Notes under the pieces: generated by a model
The model's input: the letters and a program-made list of their open reading frames with translations, nothing else
What the model was told of the DNA's origin: nothing
The model's database searches: none
Shown here: piece after piece, positions 18,701 through 25,598 of the stretch
Layout of the letters: every line of letters begins with the position of its first letter
Position numbering within the stretch: the stretch's first letter is position 1
Origin: Hyphomicrobiales bacterium
Lineage (GTDB): Bacteria > Pseudomonadota > Alphaproteobacteria > Rhizobiales > Rhizobiaceae
Assembly (NCBI GenBank): GCA_900469445.1
Contig: UBXM01000023.1
Coordinates: forward strand, 124,001-188,000
DNA length: 64,000 nt
Reading direction: 5' to 3'
Program-made: the position numbers and the translations under genes

Positions 18701-19603
18701 CTAGACCACGGCAAAGATGCGCTGCCCGTCCTGGCCGGAATCCACGCAAGCCTGTTCGCCGCTATCGACAAGGTGGTCGATGATTGCATCGGAAACCGCG
18801 CCATCGGCGATGCGATCGAAAGCGGCAAACATCGGCTGCGAGTTGACTTCGAGGAAATTTATCCTCCCGTGGTCATCGACCATGAAGTCAGCCGCCGCGA
18901 AATCAAGTTCGAGCTGGTCGCAAAGCGTAAGCAGCTTGTCGCCGACCGCATCCGGGACGGCGACCGGCCGAATTTCAACATCGCGCGTCTGTCGGTAGTC
19001 GAGTTCCGGCGATTGCAGTTCAAACGCCAGAAGTCGTGCCCCTATACGATAGATACGGATTTCGGGACGGTTGAGGCGAGGCTGCACAAAACGCGGGCCG
19101 CCCTCCTGCCCGGTAAATTCACTCAGAAGCGTTGTATATTCTCCGCCCGCAACCGGCTTCTGGATCAGCGCTTCGGCTCGGCCGGCAAATTCCTCGAAAG
19201 CGTTCGTCGCGATTGTCCGGGGAATGACGAGCCCGATTTTTGCCGCTTCGATCAGGTTCTGGATCTTGTTGTTCTCCCGCAGGCCTGTGCGGCGGTTGCA
19301 CAGCTTGGCATCAGTGCGGCTCTCGGCCCATCCCCGAAGCGTATAATACCAGTTATGAGCCTGTGCATGGGCATAGGCGAAGTCCGCGGTCTCGTAGAGA
19401 AAGACGTCCTGGCGAATGAAATAGGCCGTTGGGCGCAAGGTTTCGCCCTCAAGCTCGAATGTATCGTTCTGGATATCGAAACGAACCCGTGGTGGCGTAT
19501 CCGGACCAACCAGCAAAGTGCGAAACGGTAAGTCTCGGGCTTTCAATCGATGAATGAGAACCCGCAGATTGGGATCGTTCTGGCCGCCGCAAACTAAAAT
19601 CAT
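18701..19603 (-). CDS. ATP-grasp peptide ligase, graspetide-type (MvdD/PsnB-like)
   Basis: A 300-residue ATP-grasp enzyme. Visible are the nucleotide-binding Lys in EALIQKPVAGG (K149), the substrate/ATP Arg run FVQPRLNRPEIRIYRIG, and the Mg2+ ligands in FAAADFMVDDHGRINFLEVNSQP (Asp239, Glu252, Asn254). Size and motif order fit the ligases that make side-chain ester or amide links in graspetides (microviridins, plesiocin). The precursor gene lies directly upstream, 99 bases away, with a strong hairpin between. It should cross-link Thr hydroxyls to Glu/Asp carboxyls in the precursor repeats, in the cytoplasm and before export. The start ATG at 19603 has only a weak SD; an in-frame TTG at 19702 abuts the precursor stop. 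Confidence 0.83.
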   Translation of the reverse strand: MILVCGGQNDPNLRVLIHRLKARDLPFRTLLVGPDTPPRVRFDIQNDTFELEGETLRPTAYFIRQDVFLYETADFAYAHAQAHNWYYTLRGWAESRTDAKLCNRRTGLRENNKIQNLIEAAKIGLVIPRTIATNAFEEFAGRAEALIQKPVAGGEYTTLLSEFTGQEGGPRFVQPRLNRPEIRIYRIGARLLAFELQSPELDYRQTRDVEIRPVAVPDAVGDKLLTLCDQLELDFAAADFMVDDHGRINFLEVNSQPMFAAFDRIADGAVSDAIIDHLVDSGEQACVDSGQDGQRIFAVV

Positions 19604-19654
19604 GATCGTTCTGCTTTCGCTTGGCCTTTCAGCCGAAACCTGTCTGATCGAGAA

Positions 19655-19681
19655 GGTCGGTCCGGGCGAACCGGACCGACC
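19655..19681 (-). terminator. Hairpin between graspetide precursor and ligase genes
   Basis: An 11-bp perfect stem (GGTCGGTCCGG and CCGGACCGACC) with a 5-base loop lies 22 bases after the precursor stop. On the transcribed strand it is followed by TTCTCGATC, a poor U-tract. It may act as a partial terminator or RNA-stability element giving more precursor than ligase mRNA, as is common in RiPP operons. Confidence 0.6.
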
Positions 19682-19702
19682 CGATGGATAGGAAGTCCGC
19701 AA

Positions 19703-19900
19703 TCAACCGTGCAGCTTTGCTTCCAGGACCGGGAAGCGGATTACGCCGCCGTCTTCCTCACCGACAGCAAGGGTCGTTGCCCGGCCGCCGCCATCTTCCT
19801 CACCGATTGCAAGAGTGGTTATGCGATCGAAGCCAGCGCCGGCAACGGCATTGGTTTCCTCGTCGTTCAGCACCCGGTGCTCGCGCTTGTCATTCTCCAT
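19703..19900 (-). CDS. Graspetide precursor with two TTxxxxEE repeats
   Basis: A 65-residue peptide. Residues 1-22 form a leader (VLNDEETNAVAGA, with Val at -4, Glu at -8 and Leu at -12 from the Gly-Ala cut). The core has two near-identical 14-residue repeats, TTLAIGEEDGGGRA (28-41) and TTLAVGEEDGGVIR (42-55), then a short FPVLEAKLHG tail. TTxxxxEE is the core signature I recall for plesiocin-type (group 2) graspetides, in which two Thr are esterified to two Glu to give a hairpin bicycle. GGAGG lies about 6 bases before the ATG. The ATP-grasp ligase follows and the C39 exporter precedes it. The mature product would have two linked hairpins (inference). Confidence 0.82.
   Translation of the reverse strand: MENDKREHRVLNDEETNAVAGAGFDRITTLAIGEEDGGGRATTLAVGEEDGGVIRFPVLEAKLHG
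19736..19819 (-). repeat. Tandem 42-base core repeat in the graspetide precursor
   Basis: Two adjacent 42-base units encode residues 28-41 and 42-55. They differ mainly at the third residue after Leu (Ile or Val) and at the linker end. The unit boundary falls exactly between macrocycle modules, so repeat number can change without breaking the frame. Confidence 0.75.
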
Positions 19901-20049
19901 CTAGGCCTCCTATTGGCTGAAACATTGCGGGGACAGACTTCGGTGCCTCTCCCGGTTGCGAACATGGCTGCCGGGCAGGGCGGCATCAACTCGCGCGAAT
20001 GTGCTATAGGCCATCGTGAAAGGGGGACGGGTCATCCCACGAAGCCGCC

Positions 20050-22185
20050 TTAGGACGTGACTGGCGACAATCCGTTAGGCGACAAGGGAACGTCGTGTAC
20101 CCGACCGTTCTGTACCCGGAAAACCCTTGAAGCATTGCGTATCAGGGCCGGACGATGGGCGATGACGATGCGGGTGATTGGAAGCGATGCAACCAGCATG
20201 GCGATTTCTTCCTCCGTTTGCTCGTCGAGATTTGCTGTCCCTTCATCAAGCAGCAATAGCTTCGGTTGTCGATAGAGCGCCCGCGCCAGCAGTAGTCTCT
20301 GGCGCTGACCACCGGAAAGTGCCGCTCCCATATCTCCTATCAGAGACAGGTACTGCATCGGCATTTTCACAATGTCGTCGTGAACACGTGCCGCCGCTGC
20401 GGCCATGACAACGCGCTCCATGTCCAGATTGGGATCGAAGAAGGCGATGTTGTCGGCGATTGATCCGGAAAGGAGGCGGTCGTCCTGCGCTACCACGCCG
20501 ATGTGGCTGCGCCATGCCTGCCACAATTCCGGTGTCGCCCTGCGCCCGTCGAGAAGGATTTCGCCTGTCTCCGCTTCATGCAGGCCGAGGATGAGCTTGA
20601 ACAGGGTGCTCTTGCCCCCACCCGACTGGCCGGTGATCGCCACATAATCCCCTGGCTCGATCTTCAGATTGACGTCTTCCAACACAAGCGGATCGGAGGT
20701 GCCGTAGCGAAACGAAATGTCGCTCAGTTCGATTGCACCGCGAGCCTCGTGGGTGACGGCGCCGGCACTCGGCTGGATGGCACCTTGTGCCATCGCGATA
20801 TCGGCGATGCGATCGAGATGCACCTTGAGAAGCCGGAACTGGATAATCTCGGCCACCAGCGACATCGTGCGGTCGCTGAACGTCTGGCGAAACGAGAGGA
20901 AAGCCATCAGCATGCCAATCGATAGGCCGTCGGCATTGAGGATGGATCTCGCGCCAAGATAAATCACGATAACGGTCTGTAACCCGATGATGATGCTGTG
21001 AACCAGCTTCAGCGTAATCTCGTATTTGCCGAGCGAAATCGATGCGTTGATGACCGAGGCGTAGCGGTTGCGCCAGTTGCTCTCCCGTTCGGACTCTCCA
21101 CCCATGATCTTGATCGTGGTGGCTGCCCGGACCGTCTCCATCAACTGTGACTGTTCCTTCGCCGAGGCAATCAGTTGCTCCTGCGTGCGGGAACGCATGA
21201 CAGGATAAAAGGCAAAGGACGCAGCGAGAACCATGAGCAGCGAGAGGCAGACGACGAATGCCAGAAGTGGCGAATAGAGGAACAGGATGAAGGCCGCCAC
21301 AAGCGCCATCAGACCGTCGATCAGCGCCACCGCCATGCCGCGCGTTACGGCATCCTGAATGGCATTGGTCGATTCGATCCGCGATATGATGTCGCCAACA
21401 TGCCGTTTTTCGAAGAATGAAGATGGCAGTCGCAGGAGATGGCGAACAAGATTGCCAACGATCTGGAACAGCATCATAGATCCGAGAATCCTGACCACCC
21501 AGGCCCTCACGGCCTCCAGCCCAGCATGGACGATGAACAAGGCGCCAAAACCCAGCGCCAGCACCGCCAGAAGGTCTCTATCCGCACGTCCAATCGCCTC
21601 GTCAACCACCAACTGGATCTGGAATGGAATGCCGAATGATGCGACCTGGAACGCAAGGGACAAGCCGATAATCTGGAAGATCGCCGGCCAGATGCCGGTA
21701 AGCCGTGACCAGAGATCGGTCAGCCGCAGCGTTTCCGTCGCTTCGATCTTCTCAAAAACTGGAGCCGGTGCCAGTTCCAGCACCACCCCGGTGAAATGCC
21801 GTGAAAACTCCTGCAGCGGCAGTTCGCGCATGCCCAGTGCCGGATCGTGGATGACCGCCTTCTTGCCCGAGACCGATTTCAAAACTACGAAATGGTTGAA
21901 ATCCCAATGCAGGATGGCGGGCAGGCTTACCTTCGACAGGGCGTCTAGGCCGACACGAAGTGCGCGCGGCGCAAGCGACAGCTTGCTCGCCATCTGCATC
22001 AGGCCGCGCAAGTTTGCACCACTCATCGAAAGCGGAAACCGCTGCCGCAGTCCGTTGAGGTCGATATTGTGACCGTGATAGCTGCCAACCATGGTCAGGC
22101 AGGCAAGCCCGCATTCGGCCCCCTCACTGGCGAGCACGACAGGGAGCCTGCGACCGCGTGAAAAATTCAGTTCCTGTAAGCTCAT
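20050..22185 (-). CDS. Peptidase-containing ABC exporter (C39, CvaB/RaxB type)
   Basis: A 711-residue protein: N-terminal C39 peptidase with catalytic Cys25 in SEGAECGLAC, His in DFNHFVVL and Asp in VIHDPALG; a membrane domain of about six helices (160-440); and an ATPase with Walker A GQSGGGKST, signature LSGGQRQR and Walker B LLLLDEGTANLD. It should cut leaders after Gly-Gly/Gly-Ala and export the core. The oxyanion-hole Gln expected six residues before Cys25 is Ala19, an unusual change that may slow cleavage. The ATG at 22185 overlaps the HlyD stop (ATGA). It is the only exporter of its kind here, so it probably serves all the leader peptides. Confidence 0.92.
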   Translation of the reverse strand: MSLQELNFSRGRRLPVVLASEGAECGLACLTMVGSYHGHNIDLNGLRQRFPLSMSGANLRGLMQMASKLSLAPRALRVGLDALSKVSLPAILHWDFNHFVVLKSVSGKKAVIHDPALGMRELPLQEFSRHFTGVVLELAPAPVFEKIEATETLRLTDLWSRLTGIWPAIFQIIGLSLAFQVASFGIPFQIQLVVDEAIGRADRDLLAVLALGFGALFIVHAGLEAVRAWVVRILGSMMLFQIVGNLVRHLLRLPSSFFEKRHVGDIISRIESTNAIQDAVTRGMAVALIDGLMALVAAFILFLYSPLLAFVVCLSLLMVLAASFAFYPVMRSRTQEQLIASAKEQSQLMETVRAATTIKIMGGESERESNWRNRYASVINASISLGKYEITLKLVHSIIIGLQTVIVIYLGARSILNADGLSIGMLMAFLSFRQTFSDRTMSLVAEIIQFRLLKVHLDRIADIAMAQGAIQPSAGAVTHEARGAIELSDISFRYGTSDPLVLEDVNLKIEPGDYVAITGQSGGGKSTLFKLILGLHEAETGEILLDGRRATPELWQAWRSHIGVVAQDDRLLSGSIADNIAFFDPNLDMERVVMAAAAARVHDDIVKMPMQYLSLIGDMGAALSGGQRQRLLLARALYRQPKLLLLDEGTANLDEQTEEEIAMLVASLPITRIVIAHRPALIRNASRVFRVQNGRVHDVPLSPNGLSPVTS

Positions 22186-23492
22186 CCCATTCGCCCCACT
22201 GCATAAAGAGGATCGAGCAGCCACTCCAATAGCGTGCGGCGATCGATGATCACATCGGCTGAAAGCAGCATGCCGGGTTGAACGGGCATCTCCTGCCCGT
22301 AGGCGCTGACGAGTTCACGATCGAGCCTCACCTTCACCCGGAAAACCGGTTCATTCAGCTGCAGGCCAGGTACGGAGATTTCGTCGGGGCCAAGCACTGT
22401 GCGCGATACCTGCACGACCGTGCCTTCAGCGCTGCCGAATTTCTGATACGGAAACGCTTGATACATCAGCCGCACGTCCTGGCCCGGCTTGATGAAACCG
22501 GCCGCGCGCGAAGGAACGAAGAGTTCCGCCTCGAGCTTGCTACCGGCGGGCGTGATAGCTGCGATCATAGTTCCTGCTCCAACATCCTGGCCCTGACTGA
22601 CGGGCAGTGCCACGACGCGGCCGGAAACCGTTGCGCCGACGATATAGTTATGGCGGACCGCCGCTTCGGTCTGGCGTTGGGCCAGCGCCGCTTGCGACAC
22701 ACGCGCCTGTGCCTGCGCTGCGTCGATTTCCAGCGGCAGGGTGCGGTGGCGCGCGTCAAGATCACTGATCTGCCGTTCATAGTTGAGGATCGACGCTTTT
22801 GCCTGGGAGACATCCTGGCGCGCCACCAGCTCTCCCATTCGAGCGTCCTCCAGGCCTTTCTGGGTAAAGGCACCTTGTGCGGCCAATTGCGTGGCGCGTG
22901 CGACGTTGAGTTTGAGAAGGTCTGCCTTCTCTTCCAGCACGGTCAGGCCGGACCGGGTTTCATCGAGTTCGCGCAAAAGAGCGATTTTGCGCAAGCTGAC
23001 CTGCTCTCGTTCGGCCTGCAACTGTCCCATTGTTGCCGCGGCCTGAGCCGCTGCCGCCTCGGCCTCCGTCCGCAGTTGGTCCTCCAGAAGTGTGCCGGCA
23101 TTGCCGCTGTTGAAATCAGAGGAAATACGCACCTGCGCAAGCGCTTGATTTACCTGTACCTCGTCGCCCTCAACGACGTTGATACGCTCGACGATACCAC
23201 CTTGCCGTGCGCCAATCCTGATGATGCCGCCCTCAGGCACGACCCAGCCGGATACACTTTCCATCCTGGCATAGGTTGCGGTCGAAAGGAAAAGCAAGCC
23301 CGCTGCGACGATCGCCATGCCCGCATAGCCGAGTACGCGTGACGCCAATGGCTGAGTGAGGATCACCTCACCCTCCAGCCGGGCGTTCTGGCTGGCCAAC
23401 GCTTCCTGTCGAAACAGGTTGTTGTGCGGTGGAGGGGGAGAGGCTTTGGCGTCCTGTGGTTCCGCATGCTTGCGGGCGGCTTCACTCATCAT
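22182..23492 (-). CDS. HlyD-family membrane fusion protein (CvaA/RaxA type)
   Basis: A 436-residue periplasmic adaptor. One membrane helix lies at about residues 52-72, followed by a lipoyl/barrel half (IVERINVVEGDEVQVNQALAQV), a long coiled coil (about 135-275) and the second lipoyl and beta-barrel halves (GRVVALPVSQGQDVGAG). It links the inner-membrane peptidase-exporter to an outer-membrane TolC-type channel, which is not encoded here. Translation of the exporter gene is coupled through an ATGA overlap. Upstream on the same strand is the 40-residue leader-peptide gene, with a stem-loop between. Confidence 0.92.
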   Translation of the reverse strand: MMSEAARKHAEPQDAKASPPPPHNNLFRQEALASQNARLEGEVILTQPLASRVLGYAGMAIVAAGLLFLSTATYARMESVSGWVVPEGGIIRIGARQGGIVERINVVEGDEVQVNQALAQVRISSDFNSGNAGTLLEDQLRTEAEAAAAQAAATMGQLQAEREQVSLRKIALLRELDETRSGLTVLEEKADLLKLNVARATQLAAQGAFTQKGLEDARMGELVARQDVSQAKASILNYERQISDLDARHRTLPLEIDAAQAQARVSQAALAQRQTEAAVRHNYIVGATVSGRVVALPVSQGQDVGAGTMIAAITPAGSKLEAELFVPSRAAGFIKPGQDVRLMYQAFPYQKFGSAEGTVVQVSRTVLGPDEISVPGLQLNEPVFRVKVRLDRELVSAYGQEMPVQPGMLLSADVIIDRRTLLEWLLDPLYAVGRMG

Positions 23493-23530
23493 TGCCTACC
23501 ATGTCTACTGTTTGTGCATTGGAGGACTGA

Positions 23531-23567
23531 TGCGGAGATCGCTGGTGAAATCCAGAGAATCTCCGCA
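23531..23567 (-). other. Two-tier stem-loop between peptide gene and hlyD-type gene
   Basis: TGCGGAGAT (23531-23539) pairs with ATCTCCGCA (23559-23567), and inside it CTGG pairs with CCAG around a 6-base loop. It lies 115 bases after the peptide stop and 39 bases before the adaptor start. No U-run follows. It may be an attenuator or mRNA processing/stability element that separates high peptide expression from low exporter expression. Confidence 0.5.
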
Positions 23568-23681
23568 CGGCCTGATCGTGATGACGACGTCGAAGCCGCG
23601 TTCGGGCGTGCCAAGCTCCGGCCCAACATCATGGCTGGAAACCGGCGCATTTTCGTTCACGACCTGACCCGTCACCCCGAA

Positions 23682-23804
23682 TTACAGGCTTCGGCTCCAG
23701 AGGTATTGAGCAAGCCGGTCGACGAGCCCACCGAGATGAACGCCGCCGGACACGTCCTTGATTTCCGTTTTGGACAATTCCCTGATTTCGGTGCTTTTCT
23801 GCAT
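23682..23804 (-). CDS. 40-residue double-glycine leader peptide, microcin-like
   Basis: Leader residues 1-21 read MQKSTEIRELSKTEIKDVSGG, very close to the classical microcin V/class II leader (RELxxxEIxxVSGG). The core is only 19 residues, VHLGGLVDRLAQYLWSRSL, amphipathic and cationic with one Trp. AGGAG lies 6 bases before the ATG. The gene is first in the minus-strand unit followed by the HlyD adaptor and C39 exporter, the usual place of an exported precursor. With so short a core it could be a signal peptide (pheromone) rather than an antimicrobial; the nearby two-component system makes that plausible. Neither role is proven. Confidence 0.78.
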   Translation of the reverse strand: MQKSTEIRELSKTEIKDVSGGVHLGGLVDRLAQYLWSRSL

Positions 23805-24229
23805 GGCTTGCTCCTGTGTTTGTTTTGCATGACATTCGTGGACGTTCTGGTTCTCTCGACCGGTCCGGTTTACTGGGTCGGCATCGCATGGCTTGCCAGT
23901 CTTTATCCGGTGGGTCGGACGCCGATATTTGAGCGAAGGCGGGGTAATATCAATTAGTGCGAATGGTCTATGCTCTGTGTCCTCAGGACCGAGATGGAGC
24001 ATGTCGCCCATTAGGTGGCTATCTGTTCAAAGCGGTTTATTGTTTGTTTTTACAGCGGAACAAGCCTTCCGGCGCATAGCGAAGAACTCTGCATTTCGGT
24101 TCTCGACATCATCCACCCGAGATAACGGGCTACGATAGAGCATCTGTGCTAATTGCGGTGACAAATTCCACCAGCATACCGTGCGGCCGGCCTCATGAAT
24201 CGAGGTCTTGGAAAAATCAGGAGGTTTTC
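23805..24229. other. Divergent 425-base gap between leader-peptide genes
   Basis: This AT-rich region must hold promoters for both the minus-strand peptide/export unit and the plus-strand peptide genes. No coding frame looks real. Small palindromes such as GTCCTCAGGAC (23978-23988) are present, but I cannot assign -35/-10 boxes with confidence. Confidence 0.4.
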
Positions 24230-24385
24230 ATGAATACGACAAAGACAGAAAGCGAGATTATCGAACTGTGCGCAAATGATGTTGATGCCGTGTCCGGCGG
24301 AAATGTCGGTTACGTTGCGCTGGCAGTGGGTATGGCTTTTGTCATCAGCAAGTACATCGAACATGTTCAGCAGCAAGCGATGTGA
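24230..24385 (+). CDS. 51-residue double-glycine leader peptide
   Basis: Leader residues 1-24 end in NDVDAVSGG with Val -4, Val -7, Asp -8 and Leu -12. The core is 27 residues with a hydrophobic stretch (VGYVALAVGMAFVI) and an amphipathic polar tail ending in HVQQQAM. AGGAGG lies 5 bases before the ATG. It is the first of three plus-strand peptide genes in a row, divergent from the exporter unit. Likely exported by the C39 transporter; membrane activity is inferred from composition. Confidence 0.75.
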   Translation: MNTTKTESEIIELCANDVDAVSGGNVGYVALAVGMAFVISKYIEHVQQQAM

Positions 24386-24577
24386 GACCCAGCTCTGAAG
24401 GTGGCCTGAACTCGTGATCGCTACTCCAAAGCTGTGCACCATGCGGGCTTTGGACGATGAATGAGGCTGAGAGACTTGTGCGGTTGCGAGGATATGACCG
24501 GTGTATCGCTGGTTCTCGCGATCGCGGCAATCGCTCACTCAGAGCCATCTTCACAACCTTCATCAAGGAACGAAACG

Positions 24578-24760
24578 ATGACTAATCGTGTAGAGCCCTC
24601 GACCCCAGTCGCGGTGAACATCGATCATGAAAAGGGGCTTCTCGTCATCGAGGACGCCGATCTTGATCGCGTCACCGGTGCGGTTATCCCTCTTTATGCC
24701 TTCGCCGTTGCTGCAGGCTTCACCTGGGGATTGGCGGCGGGATATTTGTCCAACCGCTGA
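24578..24760 (+). CDS. 60-residue leader peptide with Gly-Ala cleavage site
   Basis: The leader (1-35) ends in VIEDADLDRVTGA, with Val -4, Leu -7, Asp -8 and Ile -12, so it matches the C39 consensus with Gly-Ala instead of Gly-Gly. The 25-residue core is VIPLYAFAVAAGFTWGLAAGYLSNR split by a GFTWGLAAG segment, very hydrophobic and aromatic. AAGGAA lies 7 bases before the ATG. It follows the 51-residue peptide gene by 192 bases and precedes the 54-residue one by 41, suggesting one transcript. The start at 24578 is chosen over an earlier ATG because of the SD and leader. Confidence 0.7.
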   Translation: MTNRVEPSTPVAVNIDHEKGLLVIEDADLDRVTGAVIPLYAFAVAAGFTWGLAAGYLSNR

Positions 24761-24801
24761 GCTGGAGCCAATTTGGCACTATCACTTCAAGGGAAATAAG
24801 A

Positions 24802-24966
24802 ATGAATGACACGGCAATCTTGAATGATGACGCGTTTGTCGAGATCTGCGATGCCGATCTCGACACAGTAAATGGCGGTGGTGTTGGAATGGCGTTGACC
24901 ATTTTCCTCGCCGCCGCTGCGGTCGGGTACGCAATGGGCTCAGATTGGGCTCAGCAGGACCGATAG
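24802..24966 (+). CDS. 54-residue double-glycine leader peptide
   Basis: The leader (1-26) ends in EICDADLDTVNGG with Val -4, Leu -7, Asp -8 and Ile -12. The 28-residue core begins GVGMALTIFLAAAAVGYAMG and ends with a polar WAQQDR. AAGGGA lies 5 bases before the ATG. Its DADLDxVxG leader segment is almost the same as that of the preceding peptide (DADLDRVTGA), suggesting gene duplication with divergent cores, perhaps a two-peptide pair. The gene is below common size cut-offs and easily missed. Confidence 0.75.
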   Translation: MNDTAILNDDAFVEICDADLDTVNGGGVGMALTIFLAAAAVGYAMGSDWAQQDR

Positions 24967-25044
24967 CTTAGCAGGCGCGCATTGGTATTCATGCTTGCGC
25001 ATAGTCATAGCAAGCTGAAGATCGACTAGGCCTGAATGCGGACC

Positions 25045-25079
25045 TGAAGTTGCCCTTGTTGTTACGGAGGGCAACTTCA
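25045..25079 (+). terminator. Hairpin downstream of the peptide genes
   Basis: An 11-bp perfect stem (TGAAGTTGCCC and GGGCAACTTCA) with a 13-base loop lies 78 bases after the last peptide stop. There is no clear T-run, so it may be a stability hairpin or Rho-assisted end rather than a classical terminator. Confidence 0.5.
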
Positions 25080-25561
25080 TCAGCAAGTTAAAGCTTTGCC
25101 CTTGCCGGCGATCTCGACTTTCAGAGACTGGCATCACAAAGGCTGCGCTACAGCCGCGAAAACTGCTCGCTAACGCGATGACACGCTAATCGGATATCAC
25201 CACTGAATACGTTAGAATGATAACCCGAAATCAACGTCGCAGGTCAAACAGCAACTTGAGTGTGATCAAGCTGAAGATGCGAACAGATGCAAAGCAAAAT
25301 GCGTTTCCCAGCGCTTATCCGGCGACCGCCGCCAATTGCCTGCCGATCAGGTGGCCAAGACGGCATGTGAGATCAGCAGGCGACCGGGCGGCCAGATGCG
25401 CCTGGCAAAACCGGATTTGAGGCGCTGCGTCTCCACGGTTTCCAGTCATACGACGTCGGCGTCCTCACCGGGTCGTTTTTGCACTCCCCACAGATGCCAG
25501 CGATTGTTTCAGGCTAATGTTTTTCCTGGAGATGACTTGATCGAGGTGAACTCGACGCATA

Positions 25562-25587
25562 TCGATATATTTCGTCGGATATATCGA
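25562..25587 (+). promoter_or_regulatory. Perfect inverted repeat just before the SD of the DUF2325 gene
   Basis: TCGATATAT (25562-25570) and ATATATCGA (25579-25587) are exact inverted copies with an 8-base spacer, ending 3 bases before the AGAGGA ribosome site of the gene at 25599. It could be an operator, or an RNA hairpin that influences ribosome access. Confidence 0.5.
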
Positions 25588-25598
25588 GAGGAAATGCG

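Larger units (their letters stand above)
24967..25598. other. 632-base gap closing the peptide island
   Basis: No convincing gene is seen. It contains a strong hairpin at 25045-25079 and a 9-bp inverted repeat at 25562-25587. Base composition is lower in GC than the flanking catabolic regions, like the rest of the island. Confidence 0.45.

Noticed and set aside
18647..19531. 294-residue plus-strand frame opposite the ATP-grasp gene
   Set aside because: The opposite strand carries a complete set of ATP-grasp motifs; this frame lacks any.
22278..23342. 354-residue plus-strand frame opposite the HlyD gene
   Set aside because: Shadow of the adaptor gene; composition is His/Arg-rich and not protein-like.
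23424..23957. 177-residue plus-strand frame in the peptide/adaptor junction
   Set aside because: It covers the start of the adaptor, a structured hairpin and the 40-residue peptide gene; no SD or family support.
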